Shown: piece after piece, positions 26,558 through 35,632 of the stretch
Layout of the letters: each line of letters begins with the position of its first letter
Position numbering within the stretch: position 1 is the stretch's first letter
Assembly (NCBI RefSeq): GCF_030063305.1
Contig: NZ_JASISV010000001.1
Span: 248,001 to 312,000, forward strand
Direction of reading: 5' to 3'
From: Salinibacterium sp. G-O1
GTDB lineage: Bacteria > Actinomycetota > Actinomycetes > Actinomycetales > Microbacteriaceae
DNA length: 64,000 nt
Made by a program: the position numbers and the translations under genes
The notes under the pieces: generated by a model
Databases searched by the model: none
What the model was told of the DNA's origin: nothing
The model's input: only the letters and a program-made list of their open reading frames with translations

Positions 26558-28576
26558 ATGTTCGAGACAGTTCTCATTGCCAACCGCGGCGAGATCGCCT
26601 GCCGCGTGATCGACACCCTGCGCGCGCTGGGCATCCGCTCCGTCGCCGTCTTCAGCGATGCGGATGCCGGCGCCCGGCACGTGCAGATGGCGGATGTAGC
26701 CGTGCGGCTCGGTGCCGCGGCCGCCGCCGACAGCTACCTCCACATCGACAAGATCGTGCGGGCCGCGCTCGACCACGGCGCCCAGGCGATCCATCCCGGC
26801 TACGGGTTCCTCGCTGAGAATGCGGCCTTCGCCCAGGCGTGTTCCGCGGCGGGCATCGTGTTCATCGGCCCGAGCGTCGAGGCGCTGACGGTGATGGGCG
26901 ACAAGATCAGCGCGAAGGCGCAGGTCACGAAGCGAGGCGTTCCGGTGGTGCCGGGCGTCGCCGAGCCCGGAATGACCGATCAGCAGCTCATCGACGCAGC
27001 GCCGGGCATCGGATTCCCCGTGCTCATCAAACCGTCTGCGGGTGGCGGCGGTAAGGGCATGCACCTGGTCGAGGAGGCCTCCGCGCTGCCTCAGGCGGTG
27101 GCCGCCGCGCGCCGCGAAGCTGCGTCGTCGTTCGGGGACGACTCCCTCTTCATCGAACGCTTCATCTCCCGCCCCCGCCACATCGAGGTGCAAGTTCTCG
27201 CCGACGCGGATGGCACTACCGTGCATCTGGGCGAGCGCGAATGCTCGCTGCAACGCCGCCACCAGAAGGTCATCGAGGAGGCGCCGTCACCGCTGCTCGA
27301 CGACGAGACGCGCCAACGGATCGGGCAGGCCGCCGTCGACACCGCCCTGAGCGTGGGCTACCTCGGCGCGGGCACTGTCGAGTTCATCGTCTCCGCCGAC
27401 GCTCCTGACGAGTTCTTTTTCATGGAGATGAACACACGACTGCAGGTGGAGCATCCCGTCACCGAGATGGTGACCGGCATCGACCTGGTCGAGTGGCAGT
27501 TGCGCATCGCGGCCGGGGAGCGTCTCGACTTCGACCAGTCGGCGGTGCGCCTCACCGGTCACGCGATCGAGGCCCGAGTGTACGCCGAGGATCCGCAGCA
27601 CGGCTTCCTGCCGACGGGCGGTCACGTGCTGGCGCTGCAGCAGCCCGAGGGCGAGGGTATCCGCGTCGACAGTGCGCTTGTCGACGGGCCGGCCGTGGCA
27701 TCCGACTACGATCCGATGCTCGCGAAGGTCATCGCGTGGGCACCCAGCCGGGGCGCCGCCCTGCGACGCCTTCGGCGGGCGCTCGCCGACACCGTGACGC
27801 TGGGCGTCACCACCAACGTCGAGTTTCTGCAGCTGCTGATCGACGACCCCGATGTCATCGCGGGTGACCTCGACACCGAGCTCATCGCGCGCCGACTTGA
27901 CGGCCTTGCCTTCAGGCCGGTGGATGCCACCATCGCAGCCGCGGGGGCGCTCGTGCTGCACGCGCTCAGCTTCGCGCAGGCCGGCCCAGCCGCGTGGCAG
28001 CAGCCCGCCGGTTGGCGGCTCGGGGATGCCGCGGCCGCCGTGTATCGCCTGGCGGCCGCCGACGCCGAGCCGCTCGTCGTGCGTGTCACGGGCACCCCGT
28101 CCGCGGCATCCATCACCGTTGACGCGGGCTCGCCACTGCCCGCCTCGGTCACGCTGGATTCGAGCCAGGGCATCGCCGTCGCCCGTGTTCGTCTCGACGG
28201 GGTGGTGACGACGTTCCGTTTCGCACGGGACGGCGACGTGCTTCACCTCGAGCAGGGCGGCGCCGTCTGGTCGCTGACCGACACCGGTCTGGTGCGTGCC
28301 GCCGCGCACGGGTCTGTGGAGTCCCCGACGCTGCGCTCCCCGATGCCGGGGGCCGTGGTCGCCGTCTTCGTCAGCGACGGTCAGAGAGTCGACGAAGGCG
28401 ACCCGGTGCTGAGCATCGAGGCAATGAAGATGGAGCACGTGCTGCGCGCCCCGCACGCGGGAACTGTGGCACTGGGAGTAGAACTGGGTGCACAGGTCGC
28501 CGCCAACGAGGTCGTGGCGACCATCGAGGCAGAGCAAGAGTCAGACCCGGCCGACGATGAGGATGGCACACCATGA
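26558..28576 (+). CDS. accA1: Acyl-CoA carboxylase alpha subunit (biotin carboxylase plus biotin carrier)
   Basis: A 672-residue protein. Residues 1-~445 are the biotin carboxylase domain, starting [17 protein letters not shown], with the ATP-grasp glycine loop [11 protein letters not shown] and the catalytic segment [17 protein letters not shown] middle linker domain follows, and the C-terminal biotinyl domain has the biotin-accepting lysine in EAMKMEH (about residue 624). ATG 26558 has AGGA at a 10-base spacing; a GTG at 26549 overlaps the upstream stop codon but is too close to that element. With the beta subunit it forms the methylcrotonyl-CoA carboxylase-type complex. Confidence 0.92.
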   Translation: MFETVLIANRGEIACRVIDTLRALGIRSVAVFSDADAGARHVQMADVAVRLGAAAAADSYLHIDKIVRAALDHGAQAIHPGYGFLAENAAFAQACSAAGIVFIGPSVEALTVMGDKISAKAQVTKRGVPVVPGVAEPGMTDQQLIDAAPGIGFPVLIKPSAGGGGKGMHLVEEASALPQAVAAARREAASSFGDDSLFIERFISRPRHIEVQVLADADGTTVHLGERECSLQRRHQKVIEEAPSPLLDDETRQRIGQAAVDTALSVGYLGAGTVEFIVSADAPDEFFFMEMNTRLQVEHPVTEMVTGIDLVEWQLRIAAGERLDFDQSAVRLTGHAIEARVYAEDPQHGFLPTGGHVLALQQPEGEGIRVDSALVDGPAVASDYDPMLAKVIAWAPSRGAALRRLRRALADTVTLGVTTNVEFLQLLIDDPDVIAGDLDTELIARRLDGLAFRPVDATIAAAGALVLHALSFAQAGPAAWQQPAGWRLGDAAAAVYRLAAADAEPLVVRVTGTPSAASITVDAGSPLPASVTLDSSQGIAVARVRLDGVVTTFRFARDGDVLHLEQGGAVWSLTDTGLVRAAAHGSVESPTLRSPMPGAVVAVFVSDGQRVDEGDPVLSIEAMKMEHVLRAPHAGTVALGVELGAQVAANEVVATIEAEQESDPADDEDGTP

Positions 28577-29058
28577 CCGAGAAGCGCATCGTGCAGCGTG
28601 GGCTGTATTTCGAGGAGTTCGAGGATGGCGTCGTATACGTGCACAGCCCCGGCCGCACGGTCACCGAGACCGACAACGTGCTCTTCACCACCCTCACGAT
28701 GAACACCCAGTCGCTGCACCTCGATGCGGAATGGTCGAGCCACACCGAGTTCGGCGAGCGCCTCATCAACAGCATGTTCACGCTGTCGACGATGGTCGGT
28801 GCCTCTGTGGCACAGCTCACCCAGGGCACGATCGTGGCGAATCTCGGCTTCACCGACATCGCTTTTCCGCACCCCATGCGGGCCGGTGACACCATGACGA
28901 GCGAGACCCGGCTGCTGTCGAAGCGACTGTCGAGCAGCCGCCCCGGCCAGGGCATCGTGCAGCTGGAGCACCTCGCGCACAACCAACGCGGCGACATCGT
29001 GGCCAAGGCCGTGCGCTCGGTGCTCATGTTGTGCCGTCCGGCGGAGGATGCCGCGTGA
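28573..29058 (+). CDS. MaoC-family enoyl-CoA hydratase
   Basis: A 161-residue hot-dog-fold MaoC-type protein that overlaps the carboxylase alpha gene by four bases (ATGA). The family segment [21 protein letters not shown], with the hydratase-like GDT motif, is clear. In M. tuberculosis the gene in this position (Rv2499c) acts as an itaconyl-CoA hydratase and sits with citE. The same role, or hydration of methylglutaconyl-CoA in leucine breakdown, is the natural prediction here. It is itself overlapped by the GTG start of citE. Confidence 0.85.
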   Translation: MTEKRIVQRGLYFEEFEDGVVYVHSPGRTVTETDNVLFTTLTMNTQSLHLDAEWSSHTEFGERLINSMFTLSTMVGASVAQLTQGTIVANLGFTDIAFPHPMRAGDTMTSETRLLSKRLSSSRPGQGIVQLEHLAHNQRGDIVAKAVRSVLMLCRPAEDAA

Positions 29059-29855
29059 ACCTCGGCCCGGCGCTGCTGTTCTGCCCTGCCGACCGCCCAG
29101 ACCGCTACGGGAAGGCGGCCGCCGCGGGCGACGCGGTGATCATCGATCTTGAGGATGCCGTCGGCCCCGACAACAAGGCCAGCGCACGCGAGGCGTTGGC
29201 AGCGTCTGCCCTCGACCCAGCGACCACGATTGTGCGGGTCAATCCCGCCACCAGCGCGCACTTCGACGCCGATCTGGCCGCCCTGCGTCGCACCGACTAC
29301 ACGATGGTCATGCTCCCCAAGGCAGAGAGGAAGGACGATCTCGCCGCCCTTGACGGCTTCGACGTGATCGCGCTGTGCGAGAGCCCGCTGGGGGTGCGCA
29401 ATGCCGAGGCGCTGGCCGAGCATCCCTCCGTCGTCGCCCTGACCTGGGGTGCGGAAGACCTCGTCGCCGCACTTGGGGGCAGCTCCAGTCGGGCGGCCGA
29501 CGGCGGCTACCGTGAGGTCGCGCGGTACGCCCGATCCCGGGTGCTGATCGCGGCGGCGAGTGCAGGCAAACCCGCGTTCGACACTGTGCACCTCGACATC
29601 GCCGACGTGGCAGGGCTGCGCTCCGAGGCCGAGGATGCTTCCGGCTCCGGTTTCGCCGGCTCGATGTGCATCCACCCGTCCCAGGTCGCCGTGATCCGGG
29701 CCGCCTTCGCGCCCTCAGAGGAGTCGGTGCAGTGGGCGACAGCCGTGCTTGCTCAGGCCGCCGCAACTCCCGGCGTCTTCGCCTTCGCGGGCTCGATGAT
29801 TGACGAGCCGCTGCTGCGACAGGCACGCCACATCATCGCCGCGCGACGACACTAG
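29055..29855 (+). CDS. citE: CitE-like beta-hydroxyacyl-CoA lyase
   Basis: A 266-residue HpcH/HpaI aldolase or citrate-lyase-beta-like TIM barrel. It carries FCPADRPDRYGKAAAAGDAVIIDLEDAVGP at the N-terminus (metal and CoA binding), the ALCESPLGVRNAEAL segment, the WGAEDL motif and the FAGSMCIHPSQV loop. The GTG at 29055 overlaps the preceding stop codon. The M. tuberculosis relative Rv2498c splits citramalyl-CoA and HMG-CoA-type substrates, linking leucine catabolism to itaconate breakdown. By position and family the same double use is plausible here. It ends the first catabolic transcript; a weak hairpin follows. Confidence 0.87.
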   Translation: MNLGPALLFCPADRPDRYGKAAAAGDAVIIDLEDAVGPDNKASAREALAASALDPATTIVRVNPATSAHFDADLAALRRTDYTMVMLPKAERKDDLAALDGFDVIALCESPLGVRNAEALAEHPSVVALTWGAEDLVAALGGSSSRAADGGYREVARYARSRVLIAAASAGKPAFDTVHLDIADVAGLRSEAEDASGSGFAGSMCIHPSQVAVIRAAFAPSEESVQWATAVLAQAAATPGVFAFAGSMIDEPLLRQARHIIAARRH

Positions 29856-29868
29856 AGCGGGCCCGGTC

Positions 29869-29885
29869 GGCGAGAGGGCTTCGCC
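29869..29885. terminator. Weak hairpin between convergent citE and Lrp genes
   Basis: GGCGA at 29869-29873 pairs with TCGCC at 29881-29885 across a 7-base loop in the 31-base convergent gap. The stem is short and has no T tract, so its role as a terminator is tentative. Confidence 0.3.
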
Positions 29886-29886
29886 G

Positions 29887-30360
29887 CTATAGTTCGCGAG
29901 CAGCCTCGCGGATGAGGGGCGCGATTCTGTAGGGCACGAGTTCGCTGATCGCCAGCGCCGTTTCGGTGCGTTCCACTCCGGGGATCGCCAGCAGCTGGGC
30001 GTTGACCTCGAACAGCTCCTCGGCCGAGCGGCAGACGATCTTCGCCATGATGTCTGACGGGCCGCTCAGCCCGTGCGCCTGGACGACCTGCGGGATCTCA
30101 AGCAGCGCGTGGGTGATCGTGGCGAGTTGCTGCTGGTGAGCGTGAATGGTCGTGAAGGCGGTGAGCGGGTACCCCAGGGCGGCCTGGTCGATGCATCGCT
30201 CGAACGAGAGAAAGGCGCCGGATGCCTCGAGGCTGGCCAGTCGCGCCTGCACGGTATTGCGGCTCAGCTTCAGCTGCTCGGCGAGCGCGACGGTCGTCGC
30301 TCGCGGGCTGGCGGTGAGGGCGAGCAGCAGCCGCAGATCGGTCGAATCGAGGGTACGCAT
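29887..30360 (-). CDS. Lrp/AsnC-family regulator
   Basis: A 157-residue Lrp-type regulator with an N-terminal helix-turn-helix (LAEQLKLSRNTVQARLASLEASG, about residues 23-45) and a C-terminal RAM ligand domain (AKIVCRSAEELFEVNAQLLAIPGVERTETALAIS). It diverges from the bkd operon and, like BkdR regulators elsewhere, probably senses branched-chain amino acids. ATG 30360 gives the usual family start (RTLDSTDLRLLLAL); an in-frame ATG 18 codons upstream is less likely. Its start codon sits inside a short palindrome (30356-30366). Confidence 0.88.
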   Translation of the reverse strand: MRTLDSTDLRLLLALTASPRATTVALAEQLKLSRNTVQARLASLEASGAFLSFERCIDQAALGYPLTAFTTIHAHQQQLATITHALLEIPQVVQAHGLSGPSDIMAKIVCRSAEELFEVNAQLLAIPGVERTETALAISELVPYRIAPLIREAAREL

Positions 30361-30366
30361 AATGCG
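30356..30366. promoter_or_regulatory. Palindrome over the Lrp start codon
   Basis: CGCAT and ATGCG flank a single A, forming an exact 11-base palindrome that includes the regulator's start codon. It may be an autoregulatory site, but it is short and such matches arise by chance. Confidence 0.3.
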
Positions 30367-30518
30367 CAACGTTAGCCCTCTTCCCTCCGCCAGTCCAGAG
30401 GCCTGAGTTGTCATAATGCTCAGTCACAGTGCGAGGTATTGCGCTATCTGACCCGCGGTTCTTAGCATTGAAAGACAATCTGGACAACGCCGTGCGGATT
30501 GAAACGGATGAGGGCCCC

Positions 30519-31664
30519 ATGCCTCAGCAAGAAGTCACCACATCACCATCGGCCGCGATGCCGGACGATGCCGCGGAGTTCGTGCAACTCATCACGGCCG
30601 ACGGTTCGCGCCCATCCACCTCCCTCTTCGAGGCGTGGGTCACCGATATTGACGACGCGCAACTGGTCGCCCGCTACGAGGACATGGTCGTTGTGCGGCG
30701 CATCGATGTCGAAGCGACAGCCCTGCAACGCCAGGGCCAGCTGGCCCTCTGGCCGCCGCTGCTCGGTCAGGAGGCCGCCCAGGTCGGATCCGCCCGTGCG
30801 CTCGAAGACAAAGACTTCGTCTTCGCGAGCTATCGCGAGAACGGCGTCGCCTACTGCCGCGGAATTCCCGCAGTCGATCTGCTCAAAGTCTGGCGGGGCA
30901 CGTCCCAGTCCGGCTGGAACCCATACGACTTCGGTATGGCAACCCCGCAAATCATCATCGGCGCACAGACCCTGCATGCCACCGGCTACGCGCTCGGCAT
31001 GCAGAACGACCGGTCGGATGTCGTGTCGGTCACCTACTTCGGCGACGGCGCCACGAGCGAGGGCGACGTCAGTGAGGCGATGGTCTTCGCATCCACCTTC
31101 AAGGCTCCCGTCGTGTTCTTCTGCCAGAACAATCACTGGGCCATCTCTGAGCCTGTGGGCCTGCAGAGCAAGGAGCAGCTGGTGAACCGGGCTGCCGGCT
31201 TCGGGATGCCCGGGGTGCGGGTCGACGGCAACGACGTGCTGGCCGTGCTCGCTGTCACCCGCGAGGCACTGGAGCGGGCGCGCCGCGGTGACGGCCCGAC
31301 GTTCATCGAGGCGGTCACCTACCGGATGGGGCCGCACACCACCGCAGACGACCCCACTCGTTACCGCGAGCCGGCCGAGCTAGCCGAGTGGGCACAGCGC
31401 GACCCGATCGCGCGTCTCGGCGCGTACCTTCGCAGCACGGGGGCTCTCACCGACGAGGTGGCCGGAACGATCGACGAGACCGCCGACCGGGTTGCGGCAG
31501 AACTGCGCGCCGGATGCCTCGCCCTGCCCGATCCCGAGCCGCTGAGCCTCTTCGAGCACGTCTACAGTGAGCCGCACCGCGGTCTTGACCGGCAACGCGA
31601 CCACTACGCGCGGTACCTCGCCATGTTCGAGACCGCCCCGACCCGACCGGCGGTGCAGTCATGA
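30519..31664 (+). CDS. bkdA: Branched-chain 2-oxoacid dehydrogenase E1 alpha subunit
   Basis: A 381-residue thiamine-diphosphate enzyme subunit. The TPP motif runs from GDGATSEGDVSEA to QNNHWAIS (the GDG to NN motif), and the phosphorylation-loop-like RMGPHTTADDPTRY region follows. It decarboxylates branched-chain 2-oxo acids as the heterotetrameric E1 with the next gene product. ATG 30519 has GAGGG five bases upstream; the open frame extends 30 codons further with no site. The ORF overlaps the E1 beta gene by four bases. The window has no E3 gene for the complex. Confidence 0.92.
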   Translation: MPQQEVTTSPSAAMPDDAAEFVQLITADGSRPSTSLFEAWVTDIDDAQLVARYEDMVVVRRIDVEATALQRQGQLALWPPLLGQEAAQVGSARALEDKDFVFASYRENGVAYCRGIPAVDLLKVWRGTSQSGWNPYDFGMATPQIIIGAQTLHATGYALGMQNDRSDVVSVTYFGDGATSEGDVSEAMVFASTFKAPVVFFCQNNHWAISEPVGLQSKEQLVNRAAGFGMPGVRVDGNDVLAVLAVTREALERARRGDGPTFIEAVTYRMGPHTTADDPTRYREPAELAEWAQRDPIARLGAYLRSTGALTDEVAGTIDETADRVAAELRAGCLALPDPEPLSLFEHVYSEPHRGLDRQRDHYARYLAMFETAPTRPAVQS

Positions 31665-32680
31665 CTTCCCAGGTGATGACGCTCAGCAAGGCGATCAACG
31701 CGGGACTGCGCCAGGCGATGACGGATGACGACCGCGTCATCCTGATGGGTGAAGACATCGGAAAACTCGGCGGTGTCTATCGCATCACCGAGGGGCTGCA
31801 GGATTCGTTCGGCGAGCGTCGGGTGATGGACACCCCGCTGGCCGAATCCGCCATCCTCGGCACCGCCGTGGGGCTCGCCTACGCCGGCTTCCGGCCGGTC
31901 TGCGAGATCCAGTTCGACGGTTTCATCTACCCGGCCTTCGACCAGATCGTCAGTCAGGTCGCCCGCATGCACGCGCGCACCGCCGGCGCGGTGACGATGC
32001 CGATCACCATCCGGGTGCCGTTCGGCGGCGGCATTGGTGCGGCCGAACACCACTCCGATTCCCCGGAGGCCTACTTCATGCACGCCTCGGGGCTGCGGGT
32101 GGTGAGCGTGTCGAATCCGCAGGACGCGTACACGGTCATCCAGGAGGCAATCGCCAGCAACGACCCCGTGCTGTTCTTCGAACCGAAACGCCGCTATCAC
32201 GTGAAGGGCGACGTGGAGCTTGAGAGCAGTGGCCAGGGCCGGAACGCCATGGACACCGCACGCGTGGTGTCTGAGGGGCGTGACGTGACGATCGTCAGCT
32301 ACGGCGGGCTCGTGCAGGTTGCCGTCGAGGCGGCGCAGGTGGCGAGCACGGAAGGCGTGTCGGTCGAGGTCATCGACCTGCGCTCGCTCGCACCCATCGA
32401 TTTCGAGGCCGTCGCCAACTCGGTGCGCAAGACCGGGCGGGTGGTGATCGTGCACGAGGCTGCGGAGTCCGGCGGGCTCGGCGCGGAGATCGCCGCCGGC
32501 ATCACAGAACGGTGCTTCTACTCGCTTAACCACGCTCCGGTGCGGGTGACCGGCTTCGACATCCCCTTCCCTCCGGCGAAACTCGAGAAGTACCACCTTC
32601 CCGACCTTGATCGGGTGCTCGACGGTCTCGACCGCGCGCTCGACCGCCCCAACTCGCTCAGTGGCCTGGAGATCTCATGA
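31661..32680 (+). CDS. bkdB: Branched-chain 2-oxoacid dehydrogenase E1 beta subunit
   Basis: A 339-residue transketolase-like subunit. It carries LMGEDIGKLGGVYRITEGL at the N-terminus with the TPP-contacting glutamate region, RVMDTPLAESAILGTAVG, and a C-terminal domain with DLRSLAPIDFEAV. It pairs with BkdA in the E1 component that hands the acyl group to the E2 lipoyl arm. Both ends overlap the neighbouring genes by four bases (ATGA), so the three subunits are translationally coupled. Confidence 0.93.
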   Translation: MTSQVMTLSKAINAGLRQAMTDDDRVILMGEDIGKLGGVYRITEGLQDSFGERRVMDTPLAESAILGTAVGLAYAGFRPVCEIQFDGFIYPAFDQIVSQVARMHARTAGAVTMPITIRVPFGGGIGAAEHHSDSPEAYFMHASGLRVVSVSNPQDAYTVIQEAIASNDPVLFFEPKRRYHVKGDVELESSGQGRNAMDTARVVSEGRDVTIVSYGGLVQVAVEAAQVASTEGVSVEVIDLRSLAPIDFEAVANSVRKTGRVVIVHEAAESGGLGAEIAAGITERCFYSLNHAPVRVTGFDIPFPPAKLEKYHLPDLDRVLDGLDRALDRPNSLSGLEIS

Positions 32681-33942
32681 CCGTCAAGGATTTTGCGCTG
32701 CCCGACCTCGGAGAGGGCCTGACCGAGTCAGAGATCGTGGCATGGCATGTCGCCGAGGGCGACATGGTCGCCCTCAACCAGGTCATCGCCGATGTCGAGA
32801 CCGCGAAGGCCATGGTCGAACTGCCCTCGCCCTACGCCGGGCGCATCGCCCGGTTGCACGTGACGGAGGGCACCACGGTCGCGGTCGGCAACACCATCGT
32901 CTCGTTCGAGGTGGATGCCGCAGATGCCGCCCCCGCGTCACCGGAGCCCGTCCCGGGACCGGAGGCCGACCCCGAGGAGGCCCCGCCTAACCTCGTCGGG
33001 TATGGCGCTGCCCCGCAGGCGGCGGGCCAGCCCGTGCGGCGTGCCCGGAACCTGCCGACGGCGGAGCCGTCGCCGAGCATGGCGGCCACCGTGCCGCAGC
33101 GCCGCGCCGCGCCGCCGGTGCGCAAGCTCGCCGAGTCGCTCGGAGTCGACCTCACGAACGTGCACGGCAGCGGCGAGGCCGGACTGATCACGCGCGCGGA
33201 TGTGGAGGCAGCGGCGGGGGACCACTCGCCGACCCCTGACGCACAGTCGCCCGACGGCACGACGGTGCCGGTTGCGGGCATCCGCAAGCTCACCGCTGAG
33301 GCTGTGACACGCAGTGCTTTCACCGCCCCGCACGTCACGGTCTTTCTCACAGTGGATGTCACGCGCACCGTCGAGCTGCTCGACGAGTTGCGCTCGACAG
33401 CGCCGTTCCGCGAGCTGCGCCTGACGTTCCTTGCCGCGGTCGCCAAAGCAGTCTGCAGTTCGATGCAGCGCTCGCCGCAGGTGAATTCGCGCTGGGACGA
33501 CCAGGGCATCACCCGGTTCGATCACGTCAATCTGGGGATCGCGGCGGCGACGCCGCGCGGCCTGCTCGTTCCGGTGGTGAAGGGTGCGCACACCCTCGAC
33601 CTGGCGGGGCTCGCCTCCGCCCTCACGCAGCTCGCCCGCACCGCGAAGGCCGGCGAGACTCGCCCGCCCGACCTCACCGGTGGCACCTTCACCATCACCA
33701 ACGTGGGGGTCTTCGGCGTGGATGCCGGCACGCCGATCCTCAACAACGGCGAAGCCGCCATCCTTGCGGTCGGGGCTGTCGCCCGACGCCCGTGGGAGTG
33801 GCGCGGCAAGGTGGCGCTGCGGGACGTGGTGACGCTCAGCCTGTCGTTCGACCACCGAGTGCTCGACGGCGAGCAGGGGTCGAGATTCCTGGCAGACGTG
33901 GGTCGCCTGCTGAACAACCCTGCCGGCGCTTTCGCGCTGTAA
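32677..33942 (+). CDS. bkdC: Branched-chain 2-oxoacid dehydrogenase E2 (dihydrolipoamide acyltransferase)
   Basis: A 421-residue E2. It has a single lipoyl domain at residues ~1-80 with the lipoylated Lys44 in DVETAKAMVELP, an Ala/Pro-rich linker, a peripheral-subunit-binding domain around 150-185 (RKLAESLGVDLTNVHGSGEAGLITRADVE pattern), and the catalytic domain ending in SFDHRVLDGEQG, with the active-site His393 and Asp397. It moves the branched acyl group from E1 to CoA. The partner E3 lipoamide dehydrogenase must come from elsewhere. A small membrane-protein gene follows 10 bases downstream. Confidence 0.93.
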   Translation: MTVKDFALPDLGEGLTESEIVAWHVAEGDMVALNQVIADVETAKAMVELPSPYAGRIARLHVTEGTTVAVGNTIVSFEVDAADAAPASPEPVPGPEADPEEAPPNLVGYGAAPQAAGQPVRRARNLPTAEPSPSMAATVPQRRAAPPVRKLAESLGVDLTNVHGSGEAGLITRADVEAAAGDHSPTPDAQSPDGTTVPVAGIRKLTAEAVTRSAFTAPHVTVFLTVDVTRTVELLDELRSTAPFRELRLTFLAAVAKAVCSSMQRSPQVNSRWDDQGITRFDHVNLGIAAATPRGLLVPVVKGAHTLDLAGLASALTQLARTAKAGETRPPDLTGGTFTITNVGVFGVDAGTPILNNGEAAILAVGAVARRPWEWRGKVALRDVVTLSLSFDHRVLDGEQGSRFLADVGRLLNNPAGAFAL

Positions 33943-33952
33943 CGTTCACGAC

Positions 33953-34207
33953 ATGGCTACCTTCGCGCAGATTCTCGGCGCCCTTCTCATTCTTGCCGCG
34001 TTCACGCTCACTCAACGTGGAGTGGTCACCCCGCGATCGCTTACGGCATTGCTGCTCAACCTCGCGGGCTCGGCGATCCTCGCGGTTGTCGCGCTGGGCG
34101 GTTTGCAGTGGGGCTTCCTGATCCTCAACACCGTGTGGTTCATCGTCGCCGCGTGGGGCATGATCGGGTGGATCAAGACGCGCAGGGCGGCCCCAGCCGT
34201 TCCCTAA
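33953..34207 (+). CDS. Small two-to-three-span membrane protein
   Basis: An 84-residue protein with hydrophobic stretches at about residues 5-19, 31-49 and 53-72 and a basic C-terminus (WIKTRRAAPAVP). It resembles short conserved membrane proteins of the CBU_0592-like group seen in actinobacteria, function unknown. It starts 10 bases after bkdC and its stop codon overlaps that of the convergent aldehyde dehydrogenase gene by four bases. Confidence 0.75.
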   Translation: MATFAQILGALLILAAFTLTQRGVVTPRSLTALLLNLAGSAILAVVALGGLQWGFLILNTVWFIVAAWGMIGWIKTRRAAPAVP

Positions 34208-35571
34208 CCGGCGATGCGGATCATCTTCTTGTTGACGAACTCTTCGGCGCCGAGACGGCCGAGCTCGCGCCCGGAGCCCGATCGCTTCACGCCACCGAAG
34301 GGCAGCTCGGCACCGTCGGCGAGCACGATGTTGACCCAGACCATGCCCGCGTCGATGCGGTCGGCCACCCGCATCGCCTGCTCCTTGTCGGTGGTGAAAA
34401 GGTATGAGCCCAGGCCGAACGGCGTGTCGTTGGCGAGCGTAATGGCCTCCTCCTCGGAGCTCACCCGGTAGACCGCCGCCACCGGGCCGAAGAACTCCTC
34501 GTGGTAGGCATCCATTCCCGGTTTTACGTCTGTGAGCACTGCCGCCGGGAAGAACGCGCCGTCACGCGTGCCGCCGGAAGCCAGGGTCGCGCCCTGCTCC
34601 ACCGCCCGATCGAGCTGGCTCTGCAGCCCCTCCGCGGCGGCAAGTGACGACAGCGGGCCCAGCACGGTGTCGGCCAAGGTGGGGTCGTTCGGGGCTTCGG
34701 CCGTCAGTGACGCTGTGAACTTCGACAGGAACTCCTCATAGAGCGAGTCGATCACGATGAAGCGCTTCGCCCCGTTGCAGGACTGGCCGCTGTTGTCGAG
34801 ACGGGCGCCGACCGCGGCCTCGACCGTGGCATCCATGTCGTCGGTGCTCAGCAGGATGAACGGATCGGAGCCGCCCAGCTCGAGCACGACCTTCGTCAGA
34901 TACTTGCCGGCGAGCGCGGCAACCGATGCACCGGCCGCCTCGGAACCGGTGAGCGAGACGCCCTGCACGCGCGGGTCTGCGATGACCTGCTCCATCTGGC
35001 TCGATGCCGCGAAGACGTTGACGTAGGCACCCTCGGGGAATCCGGCGTCCTGGAAGATCTGCTGGATCGCTGCGGCCGACTCGGGGCACTGCGACGCGTG
35101 CTTGAGGATGATCGTGTTGCCGATCATCAGGTTCGGGCCCGCGAAGCGCGCCACCTGGTAGTACGGGAAGTTCCACGGCATGATGCCCAGCAGCACGCCC
35201 AGCGAGTTGCGGCGGATGAAGGCGGAGCCGTCGCCGTCGAGCAGCTCGATCGGCTCGTCCTTGAGGAACTCGGGCCCGTTGGTGGCGTAGTACTCGTAGA
35301 TCGCTGCGGCAAAGTCGACCTCGCCGAGGGCCTGCTCGATGGGCTTGCCCATCTCCCGCACGATGAGGTCGGCGAGTGCCTCTCTACGCTCAATGTGCAG
35401 GTCGGCGACCTTCTGCAGCAGCGCCGCGCGTTCGGCGGGCGTTGACGAGCGGGACCAGTCGCTGTGGGCGGCGGCGGCGGTATCGACGGCGGCGGCCAGG
35501 TCGGCATCCGAGATCGTGGCGTAGGTGGCGACGGATTCTCCGGTCGCGGGGTTGACGACGGCGTAGCTCAT
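34204..35571 (-). CDS. NAD(P)-dependent semialdehyde dehydrogenase (GabD-like)
   Basis: A 455-residue aldehyde dehydrogenase. The cofactor segment PWNFPYYQVARFAGPNLMIGN, the catalytic glutamate motif ELGGSDPFI and the catalytic cysteine in NSGQSCNGAKRF are in the expected order. The sequence starts like short succinate-semialdehyde dehydrogenases (YAVVNPATGE). ATG 35571 fits the family; the frame stays open upstream through most of the CoA-transferase terminus region without a start site. Together with the adjacent CaiB and glutaryl-CoA-dehydrogenase-like genes it could oxidise glutarate or succinate semialdehyde, by inference. Confidence 0.88.
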   Translation of the reverse strand: MSYAVVNPATGESVATYATISDADLAAAVDTAAAAHSDWSRSSTPAERAALLQKVADLHIERREALADLIVREMGKPIEQALGEVDFAAAIYEYYATNGPEFLKDEPIELLDGDGSAFIRRNSLGVLLGIMPWNFPYYQVARFAGPNLMIGNTIILKHASQCPESAAAIQQIFQDAGFPEGAYVNVFAASSQMEQVIADPRVQGVSLTGSEAAGASVAALAGKYLTKVVLELGGSDPFILLSTDDMDATVEAAVGARLDNSGQSCNGAKRFIVIDSLYEEFLSKFTASLTAEAPNDPTLADTVLGPLSSLAAAEGLQSQLDRAVEQGATLASGGTRDGAFFPAAVLTDVKPGMDAYHEEFFGPVAAVYRVSSEEEAITLANDTPFGLGSYLFTTDKEQAMRVADRIDAGMVWVNIVLADGAELPFGGVKRSGSGRELGRLGAEEFVNKKMIRIAG

Positions 35572-35632
35572 GGTGTTCCTCACGATCGGGTGTGTTTCGA
35601 CGATAGGAGCGTCGGTCGGGGTCTGTCCAGAG

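Noticed and set aside
25377-28537. Long minus-strand frames opposite the carboxylase genes
   Set aside because: Antisense shadows caused by high GC content; no ribosome-binding sites or domains.
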